DNA of 64,000 bases from Pectobacterium sp. PL152 (lineage in GTDB: Bacteria > Pseudomonadota > Gammaproteobacteria > Enterobacterales > Enterobacteriaceae), in the NCBI GenBank assembly GCA_021907015.1, contig CP091064.1, positions 1,612,001-1,676,000 on the forward strand, written 5' to 3'. This document shows positions 22,110-35,954 of the stretch, in pieces. The notes under the pieces are model-generated. The model saw nothing but the letters and a program-made list of their open reading frames with translations, did not search any database and had not been told where the DNA came from. Numbering within the stretch: position 1 is the first letter of the stretch; each line of letters begins with the position of its first letter. A program made the translations under genes and the position numbers.

Positions 22110-22601
22110 TTAACGCATGATTTTATCGCCGCGTGATACGCCGACGATACCAGAGCGTGCCACTTCAACAATTTCTGCAACTTCACGCACCGCGCTGAGG
22201 AAGGCGTCCAGTTTATCGCTGGTGCCAGCAAGCTGTACGGTATAAAGCGAAGCGGTAACATCCACGATCTGGCCGCGGAAAATATCGGCGCAGCGTTTCA
22301 CTTCTTCGCGACCATATCCTGTGGCTTGCAACTTCACCAGCATGATCTCACGCTCAACGTGCGCGCCCTGCCCCAGTTCACTGACGCGCAGGACATCCAC
22401 CAGCTTGTGCAGTTGCTTTTCGATCTGCTCCAGCACTTTCTCATCGCCTACCGTCTGAATCGTCATACGGGATAGCGTAGGATCTTCGGTTGGGGCTACC
22501 GTCAGGCTTTCAATGTTGTAGCCGCGCTGGGAAAACAGGCCGACGACACGTGACAAGGCGCCCGATTCATTCTCAAGTAATACTGATAAAATCCGCCGCA
22601 T
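22110..22601 (-). CDS. ilvH: Acetolactate synthase III small subunit
   Basis: IlvH is the valine-sensing regulatory subunit of acetohydroxyacid synthase III. From [21 protein letters not shown] it has 163 residues, as in E. coli. The N-terminal ACT domain covers about residues 1-75 and includes [24 protein letters not shown]-terminal ALS-type domain follows. The start lies 2 bases after the ilvI stop, so the two are probably co-translated. Confidence 0.97.
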   Translation of the reverse strand: MRRILSVLLENESGALSRVVGLFSQRGYNIESLTVAPTEDPTLSRMTIQTVGDEKVLEQIEKQLHKLVDVLRVSELGQGAHVEREIMLVKLQATGYGREEVKRCADIFRGQIVDVTASLYTVQLAGTSDKLDAFLSAVREVAEIVEVARSGIVGVSRGDKIMR

Positions 22602-22603
22602 GA

Positions 22604-24322
22604 TCAGGTCCTCTCCGTTTTGCTCAGCCACATTTCATCCATCGCCCCGCCACGAATCTGCATGGGGTAAACATGCTCGCTGCTGTCGATGTTGATATCA
22701 ACAAACACCAGACGATCTTTCTGTGCCAGCGCTTGCGACAGCTTACTTTCCAGTTCGTCCGGCGTATCGATAGAAATCCCGATGTGACCGTACGCTTCAG
22801 CCAGCTTGACGAAATCCGGTAACGATTCCATGTAAGAACTGGAATGGCGGCCAGAGTAGATCATATCCTGCCACTGCTTCACCATACCGAGGAAACGGTT
22901 GTTCAGGTTAATTACCACCACAGGCAAATCATATTGCAGCGCCGTAGAAAGCTCCTGAATATTCATCTGAATACTGCCATCGCCCGTTACGCAAATCACA
23001 GTCTCTTCCGGCAACGCGAGTTTAATACCCAGTGCCGCAGGCAGGCCAAAGCCCATCGTGCCCAACCCACCGGAGTTCACCCAGCGACGCGGTAAATCGA
23101 ACGGATAATACAGCGCGGCGAACATCTGGTGCTGGCCGACGTCCGATGCCACATAGGCTTTACCTTCGGTCAGCCGATGCAGCGTTTCAATCACCGCCTG
23201 CGGTTTAATCTTGTCGCCTTCGGTGCTGTATTTCAGACAATGACGCCCACGCCACTGTTCGATACCCTGCCACCAGTCGCGCAGCGCATCAAACTGCTGC
23301 TGTGCGCCATCCTGTGCCAGCAATTCCAGCATCAGGGTTAACACCTGTTTAGCATCGCCCACGATAGGGATATCGGCGTTTACCGTTTTGGAAATCGACG
23401 CGGGATCGACATCAATGTGCAGTACCGTCGCATTCGGGCAGTACTTCGCCAGATTGTTCGTCGTACGGTCGTCGAAACGCACCCCTACGGCGAAAATCAC
23501 ATCGGCGTTATGCATAGCCGTATTGGCTTCATACGTCCCGTGCATCCCCAGCATACCGAGGCACTGACGGTGCGTGCCGGGAAAGCCGCCCAGCCCCATC
23601 AGAGAGGTGGTCACTGGCAGGTTCAGTTTTTCCGCCAGCGCCAACAGCTCTTCGTGACATTCCGCATTAATTACGCCACCGCCGCTGTAGATAATCGGTT
23701 TTTTTGCTGCCAGCAGGGTTTGCAGCGCGCGACGAATCTGACCTTTGTGGCCCTGAACCGTCGGATTATAGGAACGCATGCTGACGCTTTCAGGATAAAC
23801 GTACGGCAGTTTATTCGCCGGATTCATGATGTCTTTCGGCAGGTCGACCACCACCGGCCCTGGGCGTCCGGTCGATGCCAAATAAAACGCTTTTTTCAGA
23901 ATCGTCGGGACATCTTCCGCTTTCTTGACCAGAAAACTGTGCTTCACGATAGGACGGGAAATGCCGACCGTGTCGCATTCCTGAAAGGAATCATAGCCAA
24001 TCAACGAAGTCGCAACCTGACCGGACAACACCACCATAGGAATGGAGTCCATATACGCCGTGGCGATACCGGTAATCGCGTTGGTCGCACCGGGGCCGGA
24101 CGTGACCAGCACAACGCCGACCTCGCCCGTCGCACGCGCGTAGCCATCGGCCATATGTACCGCACCTTGCTCATGCCGCACCAAAATATGCTCGATTCCC
24201 CCAACCGTATGCAGGGCATCATAAATATCCAGCACCGCACCGCCCGGATAACCGAACACATGTTTTACGCCCTGATCGATCAACGATCGGACCACCATTT
24301 CGGCGCCTGACAACATCTCCAT
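22604..24322 (-). CDS. ilvI: Acetolactate synthase III large subunit
   Basis: IlvI is the thiamine-diphosphate-dependent catalytic subunit that condenses pyruvate to acetolactate or with 2-ketobutyrate, in the isoleucine-valine-leucine pathway. From [14 protein letters not shown] it has 572 residues. The catalytic glutamate is in [19 protein letters not shown] at about residue 47. The ThDP and Mg site reads [16 protein letters not shown]. An upstream in-frame start would add 23 unlikely residues. A second acetolactate synthase (ilvBN) lies 23 kb away in the same window. Confidence 0.97.
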   Translation of the reverse strand: MEMLSGAEMVVRSLIDQGVKHVFGYPGGAVLDIYDALHTVGGIEHILVRHEQGAVHMADGYARATGEVGVVLVTSGPGATNAITGIATAYMDSIPMVVLSGQVATSLIGYDSFQECDTVGISRPIVKHSFLVKKAEDVPTILKKAFYLASTGRPGPVVVDLPKDIMNPANKLPYVYPESVSMRSYNPTVQGHKGQIRRALQTLLAAKKPIIYSGGGVINAECHEELLALAEKLNLPVTTSLMGLGGFPGTHRQCLGMLGMHGTYEANTAMHNADVIFAVGVRFDDRTTNNLAKYCPNATVLHIDVDPASISKTVNADIPIVGDAKQVLTLMLELLAQDGAQQQFDALRDWWQGIEQWRGRHCLKYSTEGDKIKPQAVIETLHRLTEGKAYVASDVGQHQMFAALYYPFDLPRRWVNSGGLGTMGFGLPAALGIKLALPEETVICVTGDGSIQMNIQELSTALQYDLPVVVINLNNRFLGMVKQWQDMIYSGRHSSSYMESLPDFVKLAEAYGHIGISIDTPDELESKLSQALAQKDRLVFVDINIDSSEHVYPMQIRGGAMDEMWLSKTERT

Positions 24323-24394
24323 GGGTCTGCCTCTTTTGTTCAGAAAGCGGAATTCGCTTCTGTATTGATCGGGAGAAATCCCCGAACTCACATT

Positions 24395-24422
24395 GTATTA
24401 ATACTGTTAACTTTTAGTACAA
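24395..24422 (-). promoter_or_regulatory. Candidate ilvIH promoter
   Basis: In the ~306-base gap upstream of ilvI, the minus strand has TTGTAC, a 16-base spacer and TAATAC, inside an AT-rich block. In E. coli this region binds Lrp. No clear Lrp box or leader peptide was recognised here, so the call is tentative. Confidence 0.35.
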
Positions 24423-24628
24423 GAATACGAAATATTATAGGGATTACTGATAACCCATTAACATAACGCCAGATTATGACGCAGACAAACGGCAAAAAAC
24501 CACCGCCCTTAATCGTGCCTAGGGGAAATCGAACGTGAGGGAAAAAGGAACTGAGATAAAATACTAACCGGGAACCTTCAAACCTGAGAGATCGTCCATG
24601 AAGGCCATAAATTACAGAGTGAAATCTT

Positions 24629-24676
24629 GAGGCCGAAAAACCCTCTTTCTTTTCAGGAAACGGGTTATCCGGCCTC
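24629..24676 (-). terminator. Inverted repeat after the acyl-CoA ligase gene
   Basis: GAGGCCG at 24629-24635 and CGGCCTC at 24670-24676 pair perfectly, and AACCC / GGGTT extends the stem after a small internal loop. It starts 9 bases past the ligase stop. On the minus strand no T tract follows closely, so termination is possible but not certain. Confidence 0.45.
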
Positions 24677-24684
24677 CAACGCCA

Positions 24685-26489
24685 TCAGGATTCCGCGTAC
24701 ATCGCATCAATTTCCAACTGGTAACGCTGGTTGATGATCTTTCTGCGCAGCTTGAGCGTTGGCGTCAGTTCCCCTTCTGCCATCGAAAACGGCACAGGCA
24801 GCAGCGTGAATTTCTTCACCTGCTCCACGCGGGAAAGCTCCTTCTGCATCTCCCGCAAGCGCTGTTCGAACAGCTCAATAATATGGCTGTGGCGCAGCAA
24901 CTCCAGACGATCGTGGTATTTCAGGTTGATCGAGTGCGCGTATTCCTCCAACGCCTCGAAACAGGGAACAATCAGCGCAGACACGTACTTACGCGTGTCT
25001 GCGATAATGGCAACCTGTTCGATGAAGCGATCCTGTCCCAGCGTCCCTTCCAGATGCTGCGGGGCAATATATTTACCGCCCGAGGTTTTCATCAGATCTT
25101 TCAAGCGCTCGGTAATAAACAGGTTACCGTTGGCATCCAGCTCTCCCGCATCGCCGGTTCTCAACCAGCCGTCTGCGGTAAAGGTTTCTGCGGTTTCCTG
25201 AGGGCGATGGAAATAGCCGCGCATGATGGTCGCCCCGCGCACCTGAATCTCTTTTTCCTCGCCAATGCGGACTTCAATGCCCGGCAGCGGCGTACCAATA
25301 GAGCCTAAGCGGAAATGGTTCTCTTCCCAGCAGGAAACCGTCGCGCAGGTTTCGGTCATGCCGTAACCATAGATGATACGAATCCCGATCGAGCGGAAAA
25401 ACAGAATGATGTTGTCATCCAGCCGCGCGCCTGCCGCTGGCATGAAGCGAATCTCGCCTCCCAGAAGCTGGCGAAGTTTCCCTAACACCAGACGATCGGC
25501 ATAGCGATGCATAACGCGGCGGAAAAGCCCTGCTTTTTCGCCGTCTGACTAGCCAGAAACACGTGTTTCCCCTGCGTAACAGCCCAGTTGAAGAGCCGCT
25601 GGCGATACCACGGCGCCTGCGCCACTTTTTCATGGATTGCGCTATACACTTTCTCATAAAAACGCGGTACGGCGCACATCACCGTTGGCCTCACCGCCTG
25701 CATTGCCTCACGCACCAGATTCGTGTTGCTGAGATACACGTTCTGCGCGCCGCGGTGCATAATGACAAAGCTCCAGGCGCGCTCAAATACGTGGGAAAGC
25801 GGTAAGAAACAGAGCGATACGTCATTTTCTGACATATCCAGACGATCGTCGTGTAGCTTAAGCTGCATCGCCATGTTGGTGTAATCCAGCATGACGCCTT
25901 TCGGCTCACCGGTGGTGCCAGAGGTATAAATCAGCGTAAACAGATCGTTGAGATCGCAGCTGTCGATGCGCGTTTGCCATTCATCACGCCAGAAATCATC
26001 TACCGCCTGCGCTTCAAACTCATGTAGGGACTGAACGATGTCGCTACCGCGCAGGTTAACGCCCTCATCCATCACGATAATATTTCGCAGTTGCGGGCAG
26101 CTCTCGCGTAACGACAGCAACGCATCCAACTGCTCCTGACCACCAACGAATATCGTACGGATATCGGCATCATTGATGATGAACGCCGCCTGTGCCGCCG
26201 TATTGGTGGCATAGATTGGCACGCTGATCGCACGCAGGTGCAGCAGCGCCAGGTCGGCCAGCGACCAATTCATCGAGTTATGAGAGAAAATCGCGACTCG
26301 TTCCTGAACGTCGACTCTCAGCGCCAGGAGCGCGCTGGCAATCCGCCGAATGCGCTGTCCGGCCTGTGTCCAGGTGAGCTGTTGTTCGCCCGCAGGCGTC
26401 CACTCGCGCAGCGCAATACGACCCGCGCAGTGATTGATCCGATCTTGAACCCGGTGCACCACATGATATGGCTGTAAATGATTAGTCAT
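24685..26489 (-). CDS. AMP-dependent long-chain acyl-CoA synthetase family protein (frameshifted)
   Basis: This is an adenylate-forming enzyme that activates a carboxylate, probably a long-chain fatty acid, with ATP and CoA. The first frame has the AMP-binding motif [17 protein letters not shown]. The second has [30 protein letters not shown] and [17 protein letters not shown], which are the A5, A7-A8 and linker motifs. The frame breaks after SQTAKK at the A run complementary to 25534-25538. Restoring one A gives [18 protein letters not shown] and 601 residues, the usual size for the FAA1-like bacterial group. It is divergent from leuL and occupies the position of leuO in E. coli. The substrate is unknown. 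Confidence 0.88.
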
Positions 26490-26654
26490 CTGTAAAAGAA
26501 TTTATAAGGGAAGTGAAGTCGACAGCGTTTCAGCGTACAGCTGTACATTATTTGGCGTGCAGTCTACCGTCCTTGTTCAAAACCGCAACGATCTTTCGTT
26601 CATTCGTCGCAGGCTATCGCTGGTTTACTTGACGCACATCACACCAATCAAAAG

Positions 26655-26683
26655 TTGACATAGCCCCAATAATCGCGTACCAA
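26655..26683 (+). promoter_or_regulatory. leu operon promoter
   Basis: TTGACA at 26655-26660, a 17-base spacer and TACCAA at 26678-26683 form a good sigma-70 promoter. The expected start near 26690 is about 28 bases ahead of the leuL ATG. No leuO-type gene is divergent from it. Confidence 0.75.
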
Positions 26684-26717
26684 TAAAGCAACACTGAATT
26701 TTAGATGACGAGACACC

Positions 26718-26801
26718 ATGTTCAACTTTACTGTCCTACTAGGCCTACTACTAAACGCATCCTTCTTGCGCGGTAGGTTTGTGGGCAGAGTTCAGAACTA
26801 A
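26718..26801 (+). CDS. leuL: leu operon leader peptide
   Basis: This 27-residue leader has five CTA leucine codons within a run of six codons (CTA CTA GGC CTA CTA CTA). CTA is the rarest leucine codon. The peptide MFNFTVLLGLLLNASFLRG resembles E. coli LeuL (GLLLLNAF...RGRPVG). Slow decoding when Leu-tRNA is short lets the antiterminator form and turns on leuABCD. The paired terminator begins 26 bases after the stop. Confidence 0.95.
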   Translation: MFNFTVLLGLLLNASFLRGRFVGRVQN

Positions 26802-26826
26802 GTTTCTCGCCACACGATACAAAAAA

Positions 26827-26853
26827 CCCGCGCTAATGCGCGGGTTTTTTTTT
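26827..26853 (+). terminator. leu attenuator
   Basis: The 7-base GC stem CCCGCGC / GCGCGGG has loop TAAT and is followed by nine T. It stands between leuL and leuA and is the attenuation terminator of the operon. Confidence 0.95.
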
Positions 26854-26900
26854 ACTCGCCGAGCGCCAAGTACAAGTAGACACGACAAGGAACTAAACCA

Positions 26901-29590
<2,690 letters not shown>

Positions 29591-29592
29591 CC

Positions 29593-30993
29593 ATGGGTAA
29601 GACGTTATATCAAAAATTGTTCGAAGCGCATGTGGTTCATGAAGCGCCAAACGAAACGCCGCTGCTGTATATCGACAGACATCTGGTACACGAAGTAACT
29701 TCCCCGCAGGCTTTCGACGGCCTGCGCGCGATGGGCCGCAAGGTTCGTCAGCCGGGGAAAACCTTCGCGACCATGGACCACAACGTGTCCACGCAAACCA
29801 AAGACATCAACGCCAGTGGCGAGATGGCTCGCATCCAGATGCAGGAGCTGATCAAAAACTGTGCGGAATTCGGCGTTCAGCTGTATGACCTGAACCACCC
29901 GTATCAGGGCATCGTTCACGTTATCGGGCCTGAACAAGGAATGACGCTGCCGGGCATGACTATTGTCTGCGGTGATTCGCACACGGCAACGCACGGCGCA
30001 TTTGGTTCACTGGCTTTCGGCATCGGTACGTCGGAAGTGGAACATGTGCTGGCGACACAAACCCTGAAGCAGGGTCGCGCTAAAACCATGAAGATTGAAG
30101 TCACCGGCGATGCGCCACACGGCATCACCGCAAAAGACATCGTGCTGGCGATCATCGGTAAAACCGGTAGCGCAGGCGGCACCGGTCATGTGGTTGAATT
30201 CTGCGGCACCGCTATTCGTGCGCTGAGCATGGAAGGCCGTATGACGCTGTGCAACATGGCGATTGAAATGGGCGCGAAAGCCGGGCTGGTTGCGCCGGAC
30301 GAGACCACCTTCAACTACCTGAAAGGCCGTCAGTTTGCGCCGAAAGACGCCAACTGGGATGCCGCCGTTGCATACTGGAACACGCTGAAATCGGATGATG
30401 ACGCGCAGTTCGATACGGTTGTCACGTTGGACGCCGCTCAAATCGCGCCACAGGTCACCTGGGGCACCAATCCTGGTCAGGTTATCGCCGTCAATCAGGA
30501 AATCCCTAATCCTGACTCTTTCAGCGATCCGGTAGAGCGCGCCTCTGCTGCCAAAGCGCTGGCGTATATGGATCTGCAACCCGGTATTAAATTGACCGAC
30601 GTGAAGATCGATAAAGTCTTTATTGGTTCCTGCACCAACTCGCGTATTGAAGATTTGCGCGCCGCGGCAGAAATCGCCAAAGGGCGCAAAGTTGCCGCAG
30701 GCGTTCAGGCTATCGTCGTACCCGGTTCCGGCCCGGTAAAAACCATGGCAGAGCTGGAAGGGCTGGATAAAGTGTTCATCGAAGCGGGCTTTGAGTGGCG
30801 CTTACCGGGCTGCTCTATGTGTCTGGCGATGAACAATGACCGTTTGAACCCCGGCGAGCGTTGCGCCTCAACCAGCAACCGTAACTTTGAAGGCCGTCAG
30901 GGGCGCGCTGGCCGCACCCATCTGGTCAGCCCGGCAATGGCTGCGGCTGCCGCGGTAACGGGTCGCTTTGCCGACGTCCGCGAGTTGAATTAA
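29593..30993 (+). CDS. leuC: Isopropylmalate isomerase large subunit
   Basis: LeuC is the [4Fe-4S] subunit of isopropylmalate isomerase, an aconitase relative. The 466-residue frame is intact. The cluster cysteines appear in [10 protein letters not shown] and in the CxxC of [35 protein letters not shown] near residue 125 is also typical. It starts 2 bases after leuB. Confidence 0.98.
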   Translation: MGKTLYQKLFEAHVVHEAPNETPLLYIDRHLVHEVTSPQAFDGLRAMGRKVRQPGKTFATMDHNVSTQTKDINASGEMARIQMQELIKNCAEFGVQLYDLNHPYQGIVHVIGPEQGMTLPGMTIVCGDSHTATHGAFGSLAFGIGTSEVEHVLATQTLKQGRAKTMKIEVTGDAPHGITAKDIVLAIIGKTGSAGGTGHVVEFCGTAIRALSMEGRMTLCNMAIEMGAKAGLVAPDETTFNYLKGRQFAPKDANWDAAVAYWNTLKSDDDAQFDTVVTLDAAQIAPQVTWGTNPGQVIAVNQEIPNPDSFSDPVERASAAKALAYMDLQPGIKLTDVKIDKVFIGSCTNSRIEDLRAAAEIAKGRKVAAGVQAIVVPGSGPVKTMAELEGLDKVFIEAGFEWRLPGCSMCLAMNNDRLNPGERCASTSNRNFEGRQGRAGRTHLVSPAMAAAAAVTGRFADVRELN

Positions 30994-31006
30994 GAGAGAA
31001 ACCGAC

Positions 31007-31603
31007 ATGGCTAAATTTACTCAACACACTGGTCTGGTGGTTCCTCTGGATGCCGCTAATGTCGATACCGACGCCATCATTCCCAAGCAGTTTCTGCAGA
31101 AGGTGACGCGTACTGGTTTCGGCCAACACTTGTTCCACGATTGGCGTTTTCTGGACGATGCGGGCCAACAGCCTAACCCTGAGTTTGTGCTGAATAAACC
31201 GCATTACAAAGGGGCGAGCATCCTGCTGGCGCGGGAAAACTTCGGCTGCGGTTCTTCCCGTGAGCACGCGCCGTGGGCGCTGACCGATTACGGCTTCAAA
31301 GTCGTTATCGCGCCAAGCTTCGCCGATATCTTCTACGGCAACTCGTTTAACAACCAGCTGCTGCCGGTGAAACTGAGCGACGCGGAAATAGACGAACTGT
31401 TCAAGCTGGTTGACGGGCAGAAAGGCATTAACTTCATCGTCGATCTGGAAAATCAGGTCGTTCAGGCGGGCAGCAAAAGCTATCCGTTTGAAATCGACAG
31501 CTTCCGTCGTCACTGTATGATCAACGGATTAGACAGCATCGGCCTGACGCTGCAACACGAAGCGTCTATCACCGAGTATGAAAAGAATCAGCCAGCCTTT
31601 TGA
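31007..31603 (+). CDS. leuD: Isopropylmalate isomerase small subunit
   Basis: LeuD carries the swivelling domain of isopropylmalate isomerase that positions substrate over the LeuC cluster. The 198-residue protein has [13 protein letters not shown] near residue 20, [21 protein letters not shown] near 68-88 and [26 protein letters not shown] lies 7-12 bases ahead of the ATG. It is the last leu gene and is followed by a strong terminator. Confidence 0.98.
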   Translation: MAKFTQHTGLVVPLDAANVDTDAIIPKQFLQKVTRTGFGQHLFHDWRFLDDAGQQPNPEFVLNKPHYKGASILLARENFGCGSSREHAPWALTDYGFKVVIAPSFADIFYGNSFNNQLLPVKLSDAEIDELFKLVDGQKGINFIVDLENQVVQAGSKSYPFEIDSFRRHCMINGLDSIGLTLQHEASITEYEKNQPAF

Positions 31604-31630
31604 ACTGATTCAAAATTACAGATAGCCGAA

Positions 31631-31655
31631 GCCCGCACTTTATTGCGGGCTTTTT
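31631..31655 (+). terminator. leuABCD terminator
   Basis: GCCCGCA at 31631-31637 pairs with TGCGGGC at 31644-31650, followed by TTTTTCTTT. It begins 27 bases past the leuD stop. Confidence 0.92.
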
Positions 31656-31674
31656 CTTTAGAAGAATGGGCTGA

Positions 31675-31983
31675 TTACAACAACGCGGCAATCAGATAAA
31701 AAGCCAGCATACTCAAGAGCACCGCGCCCACAATATTTCTGATAAAAGGAAATCACGACACTCACAATTGCGCCGAGAAAATACGGGTTATCAGGAAATG
31801 CGCGAATCACCCCGTGATCCATTAAAATAATCGGGCCGCAAATCGCAGTGAGTAAGCAAGGCGCGGAATACTTTAATGCCCGGTGGAGTAAAACTGGAAT
31901 TTTTACCGGCACAGCGGGTTCGAGAAAGATATAGCGATTAAAAACACGATCCCTGCCAGAACGAATATCAATAACCAACTCAT
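31675..31983 (-). CDS. AzlD-family small subunit of a branched-chain amino acid exporter (two compensating indels)
   Basis: AzlD-type proteins are small membrane partners of AzlC in exporting branched-chain amino acids. Read from MSWLLIFVLAGIVF, then in another frame NRYIFLEPAVPVKIPVLLHR to GAIVSVVISF, then RNIVGAVLLSMLAFYLIAAL to a stop at 31675, it makes about 102 residues with four hydrophobic segments. A missing T near 31940 and an extra T near 31745 explain the breaks. The start overlaps the azlC stop by 4 bases. Its 3' end faces the leu terminator. The family is assigned by pattern and by its partner gene. Confidence 0.72.
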
Positions 31984-32711
31984 TTTTCTTCCTTAAGCAC
32001 TGACGCGATGAACACAGAGAAAAACATGCCGCCGACACCGGCGATAGCGATGGCACCCTCTATCTTGAAATAGGTCAATAGCATCGACAACAGCAGAGAA
32101 AACAGGACACCAGAGAAGGTACTGATCTTCTTTATCATCGGTACGACAATGGTGATGAACGTGGCAACGATAGAATAATCAAGATGATACTTATCTAAAT
32201 CAGGCACAGAAGACGCCATGACCACGCCAAGAATGCTGAAGATATTCCAAAAATATAAAGGTGAAACCCGCACCGATTAAATAACTCGTGCTAACGTTGT
32301 TCTTCCTGTCTTTCTTTTCGCTGAGTGCAAAAAGCTCATCCGATAATAAAAATCCGATCGGAAGCCGTTTTCTTAATTTCAACGTTGAAACATATTCACG
32401 TAGAGTCAGGCCATATATCAGGTGTTGTGCGGTAATAAAAAAACGGAGATTAATAGCGTCGCAACATTCGCTCCGGACATAAGCAAGCCTAACGAGACGA
32501 GCTGCGCCGCTCCCGCGAAAATAATCGCGGACATCCCGATACTTTGCCCGACAGATAATCCCGATTGGATTGCCATGGAACCAGCCAGAATGCCCCAGGG
32601 TACTACAGATAAACAGAGCGGCAGCATCTCAACCACGCCGGTCATAAAGTGCTTCCACGGGCTAATGGTATCTTTTGATGCAGACGATGAACGAGCTACG
32701 GTATTTTCCAT
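31980..32711 (-). CDS. AzlC-family large subunit of a branched-chain amino acid exporter (two compensating indels)
   Basis: AzlC/YgaZ-type permeases export branched-chain amino acids. The N-terminal frame has VVPWGILAGSMAIQSGLSVGQS and IFAGAAQLVSLGLLMSGA, the family signature. The frame breaks at the A run 32437-32443 (one base short), continues as ITAQHLIYGLTLREYV...LSDELFAL, and shifts again near 32249-32260 into YFWNIFSILGVVMASSVPD. The restored length is 243 residues. With azlD and the AraC gene upstream it forms a likely unit beside leuABCD, which suggests relief from excess leucine or valine. The start is uncertain (32711 or 32729). Confidence 0.78.
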
Positions 32712-32836
32712 ATAACAGTGCACTACCATAAATAAATCGATAGTGAAAAATTAACAAAACGTTTTTAAGAGTATTGGATAAAGTTGCTTGCCGTTAATGG
32801 TGAGATTTTATATTCAACATAGGAAGTGGGTAATAT

Positions 32837-33658
32837 CTACAAGTTACCTTTAGCAAACTCACCCGGCGTCAGCCCCAAAGAGTTTTTGAAATGACGATGA
32901 AAGTGGCTTTGATCGGTAAAACCGCACCGAACGGAAACATCGAGGATCGCATCGCCTTTACGCAATAATGCCTTCGCTTTGCGCAGACGAGCCTGGATCA
33001 AATAGGCATGAGGCGTAATCCCCACCACCGCTTTAAACTGTCGTAAGAAGTGCCACACGCTGAGTTCGGCCAACGCGGCCAATTCAACGAGAGCCAGTTC
33101 TCTCTCGGGATAACTGTCCATAAAGGCTTTCACATTCAGTATATTTTGGGTCGCAACGGGCAGCATCTGTGGCGTCAGGCGCGTCTTGCTATAGCGCATC
33201 GTCAGCCAGGTTAATGACGACAACAGCAGCGTTTCTTTCAATAACAGATTGCCCGGCTGGGCAAGCATATTGAACGTCATGAGCAACTGCTCCGACAATC
33301 CTGGGTCATGAACCACGGCGTCGGGGAACCACGGAATCGAATCCTTTGCGCGTTGCAGATCCTGATTAATCGAGCGAAAAAGGTCGGGATGCGGATAAAT
33401 AGCACGATAGGCCCAGCCGGTTTCGACCTCAGAACTCCCCGTGTGCACATCGTCCGCATTCACCAGAATGATGTCGCCTTTGGGCGCAACGTGCTCTGCG
33501 CCAGAGCGATAAAAGCGCTGAGCGCCCTGCTCAATCACGCTGATGCAATACGTATCATGCACATGACGGGGAAAGCGCTGCTGATAGTACTGCGCCTGCA
33601 ACATATCCAGCCCGCCGAGCGCCTCCAGATGTCTGAAGTGTGTCTGCTCTTGCACCAC
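32837..33658 (-). CDS. AraC-family transcriptional regulator
   Basis: This 273-residue regulator has an N-terminal cupin-like effector domain (RFPRHVHDTYCISVIEQGAQRF, with DIILVNADDVHTG). The C-terminal half has two helix-turn-helix units: ALVELAALAELSVWHFLRQFKAVVG and DVSVRCGFTDQSHFHRHFKNSLGLTPGEF. It lies 125 bases upstream of azlC on the same strand. Regulators of this kind often stand next to azlCD exporters, so it probably controls them in response to an amino acid. The effector is unknown. Confidence 0.88.
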   Translation of the reverse strand: MVQEQTHFRHLEALGGLDMLQAQYYQQRFPRHVHDTYCISVIEQGAQRFYRSGAEHVAPKGDIILVNADDVHTGSSEVETGWAYRAIYPHPDLFRSINQDLQRAKDSIPWFPDAVVHDPGLSEQLLMTFNMLAQPGNLLLKETLLLSSLTWLTMRYSKTRLTPQMLPVATQNILNVKAFMDSYPERELALVELAALAELSVWHFLRQFKAVVGITPHAYLIQARLRKAKALLRKGDAILDVSVRCGFTDQSHFHRHFKNSLGLTPGEFAKGNL

Positions 33659-33801
33659 CGGCTTTTATGCACGCGTTGACCCTCTTATCGTTTGTACAAA
33701 ATTGCTCTGGCAGAGAAGGAGAAACTTCAGCCAGAAACAACGCACCTGTTCACTGATTCTATCAGAAGCAGATTCGTATCCCCATGCTGGAAAGAACAGC
33801 G

Positions 33802-33827
33802 AAAAAGCCAGCGACAAAGCCGCTGGC
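33802..33827 (-). terminator. Terminator after the chemoreceptor gene
   Basis: GCCAGCG at 33807-33813 and CGCTGGC at 33821-33827 form a 7-base stem, followed on the minus strand by TTTTTCGC. It lies 53 bases past the chemoreceptor stop. Confidence 0.8.
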
Positions 33828-33879
33828 CATTAGATGATGATGCTTGTCTTTTTACCGCTTGGGCTTTTTATCACTCGGA

Positions 33880-35429
33880 TTACATCAAATGAAACCGAGA
33901 TACCCCAAGATTCAACCGTTCAGCCTGCTGCTCCAGCGAGGAGGCTGACGAGGACGCCTCCAGCACCAGCGTTGCGTTCTGTTGCGTGACCCGATCCATT
34001 TCTGATATCGCTAATGACACCTGATTGATACCACTGCTTTGTTCATCAGACGCCAGCGCGATCTCATTGATAATACGGGTAACATTATTAATTTCAGAGA
34101 CGATCTCGGCCATCGCTTTACCCGCTTCGGATGCCAGCGTCGTTCCTTCCGTCACTCTGGTTTCGGATTCTTTAATCAGCGCGGCAATTTCCGTTGCGGC
34201 GTTAGCCGAGCGCTGTGCCAGATTACGCACTTCTCCTGCGACTACCGCGAAGCCTTTGCCCTGCTCACCCGCTCGGGCAGCTTCAACCGCCGCATTCAGT
34301 GCCAGAATATTGGTCTGGAATGCAATCCCGTTAATGAGCGCGATAATCTCAGAAATTTTGTCTGAACTTCTGGCAATGTCCGCCATCGATCCTACAACCT
34401 GTTCCACAATGTTGCCGCCGTTCACCGCTTTGGCGGAGGTCTCCGTCGCCACCTCGCTGGCATGGTGTGCGTTATCGGTATTCTGCTTCACCGCAGCCGT
34501 AAGCTGCTCCATACTGGCCGCTGTTTCCGCCAGCGCGGCAGCCTGCTGTTCCGTTCGTGCAGACAAATCCGTATTACCGACGGCAATTTTCGTCGAACTG
34601 CTGTGAATAGACTCTGCACTGTCGCGTACCGAACCAACCGTTTCGGAGAGTGAATCCTGCATTTGCTGGATATTGTTCCCCAGAATACCGATTTCATTTC
34701 TTCCCACATCCACACTCGCGCGCGTTAAGTCCCCATGCGCAATCGCCTGTATGCGTGACACCCAATACTGTACTGGGTTAATAATGACCCGACGAATTAA
34801 TAAGAACGTCATGCCCGTTAATACGATGGCTAAAATAAAAGCACCCGTCATGAGCGTATATCCCAGGGTGGAATTCCTTTCTGCCGTCACATTAATATTT
34901 TTGCCATCTCAACCCGATAAAGATAAGACGCTTTCAACGGCACATCATAGTCATCATCTAATTTAGACATCACCGTCGACTCAAACGCATTGAGCTCTTC
35001 AACATTGCCCTTCTTTGCGATATCAAACATGGGTTTGATTCCGCGCTCAACATAATCGCTATAACGCGCTTTTAATTCATTATCACGAGCGAGCTCAACA
35101 TCAGAACGAGCCGATCTATTTTGATACCCATTAAACATTTGCTGAGACAGCGACAGGCGCTCTTCTGCGGCTTTCATACTGGCGTTATAGTTATCAGTAA
35201 GACCATTGCGTAAATGATTCACGGCATGGAGCAAATTCATACGCGCTGCACGCATGTGATTCGCACTATCCACTAACTCCATTCGCACATTCAATTCCAG
35301 CGTAGAGTCATTTAACGACAGCTCAGCCTGCTTAAGAAAATACGATGATGTGGAGATCGCCAAAGCAAAAAGTAATAGAACACCAGAAAAAACAACGACA
35401 AAGAGTGGCGTTAGTTTGATGTTATGCAC
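33880..35429 (-). CDS. Methyl-accepting chemotaxis protein (frameshifted)
   Basis: This is a transmembrane chemoreceptor of about 516 residues. The N-terminus ([25 protein letters not shown]) is the first membrane segment. A four-helix-bundle periplasmic sensor domain follows at about residues 35-180, then a second membrane segment ([20 protein letters not shown]), a HAMP domain and the signalling hairpin with [28 protein letters not shown]. The frame breaks after VEMAK at the A run complementary to 34898-34902 (one base short). There is no C-terminal NWETF-type pentapeptide, so adaptation would depend on other receptors. I use the GTG at 35429, but a start further upstream is possible. The ligand is unknown. 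Confidence 0.9.
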
Positions 35430-35954
35430 CCCGGAAGCGGAATGCTGGGGTTCTGGTTTTCGTAAATCGCTATTGACTGGTAAGGGACATCGCTCATTTT
35501 ACATCCATCGGGTTATTCAAAAAATTGCTGTGAAGTAAATTGCAGGCAAGCAGGGGAAAAATAACATTCCGCCGCATGTTACATAATATTTAAAGATTGT
35601 GACAATCTGCGTTAAATACAAGAAGAAAAATAGTGGCCTCTAAAAATAATTTTATCTATAAGATCATCATCACGAAAAAACGTCATTTCAATGATAATCA
35701 TTTCAACTAAAAATCATTCAAAAATAAACTATCACATAATGTTAGTGAATTATCCTAGTCACTATTATTACAGTAATATTAATTATAGAAGTAAAAGTGA
35801 TAAGTGAATTCATTCTATTTTCCTGAAATCAAACACCCTCTGATATTCAACATTACTGACTAGTTTATTATTCGTACACTCTGAATATAAAAACACCACG
35901 CCACGCACGGGGCTAACGAGGCTCTCACACACTGATAAAAGTCACAGGCCGGGT
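35430..35954. other. AT-rich non-coding gap upstream of the chemoreceptor
   Basis: The region is strongly AT-rich and has no convincing gene. It must hold the promoter of the minus-strand chemoreceptor gene. I could not define a single best promoter, and no repeat or RNA gene was recognised. Confidence 0.5.

Noticed and set aside
34025..34606. 193-codon open frame opposite the chemoreceptor
   Set aside because: The Ala/Ser-rich composition is the mirror of the receptor coiled coil.
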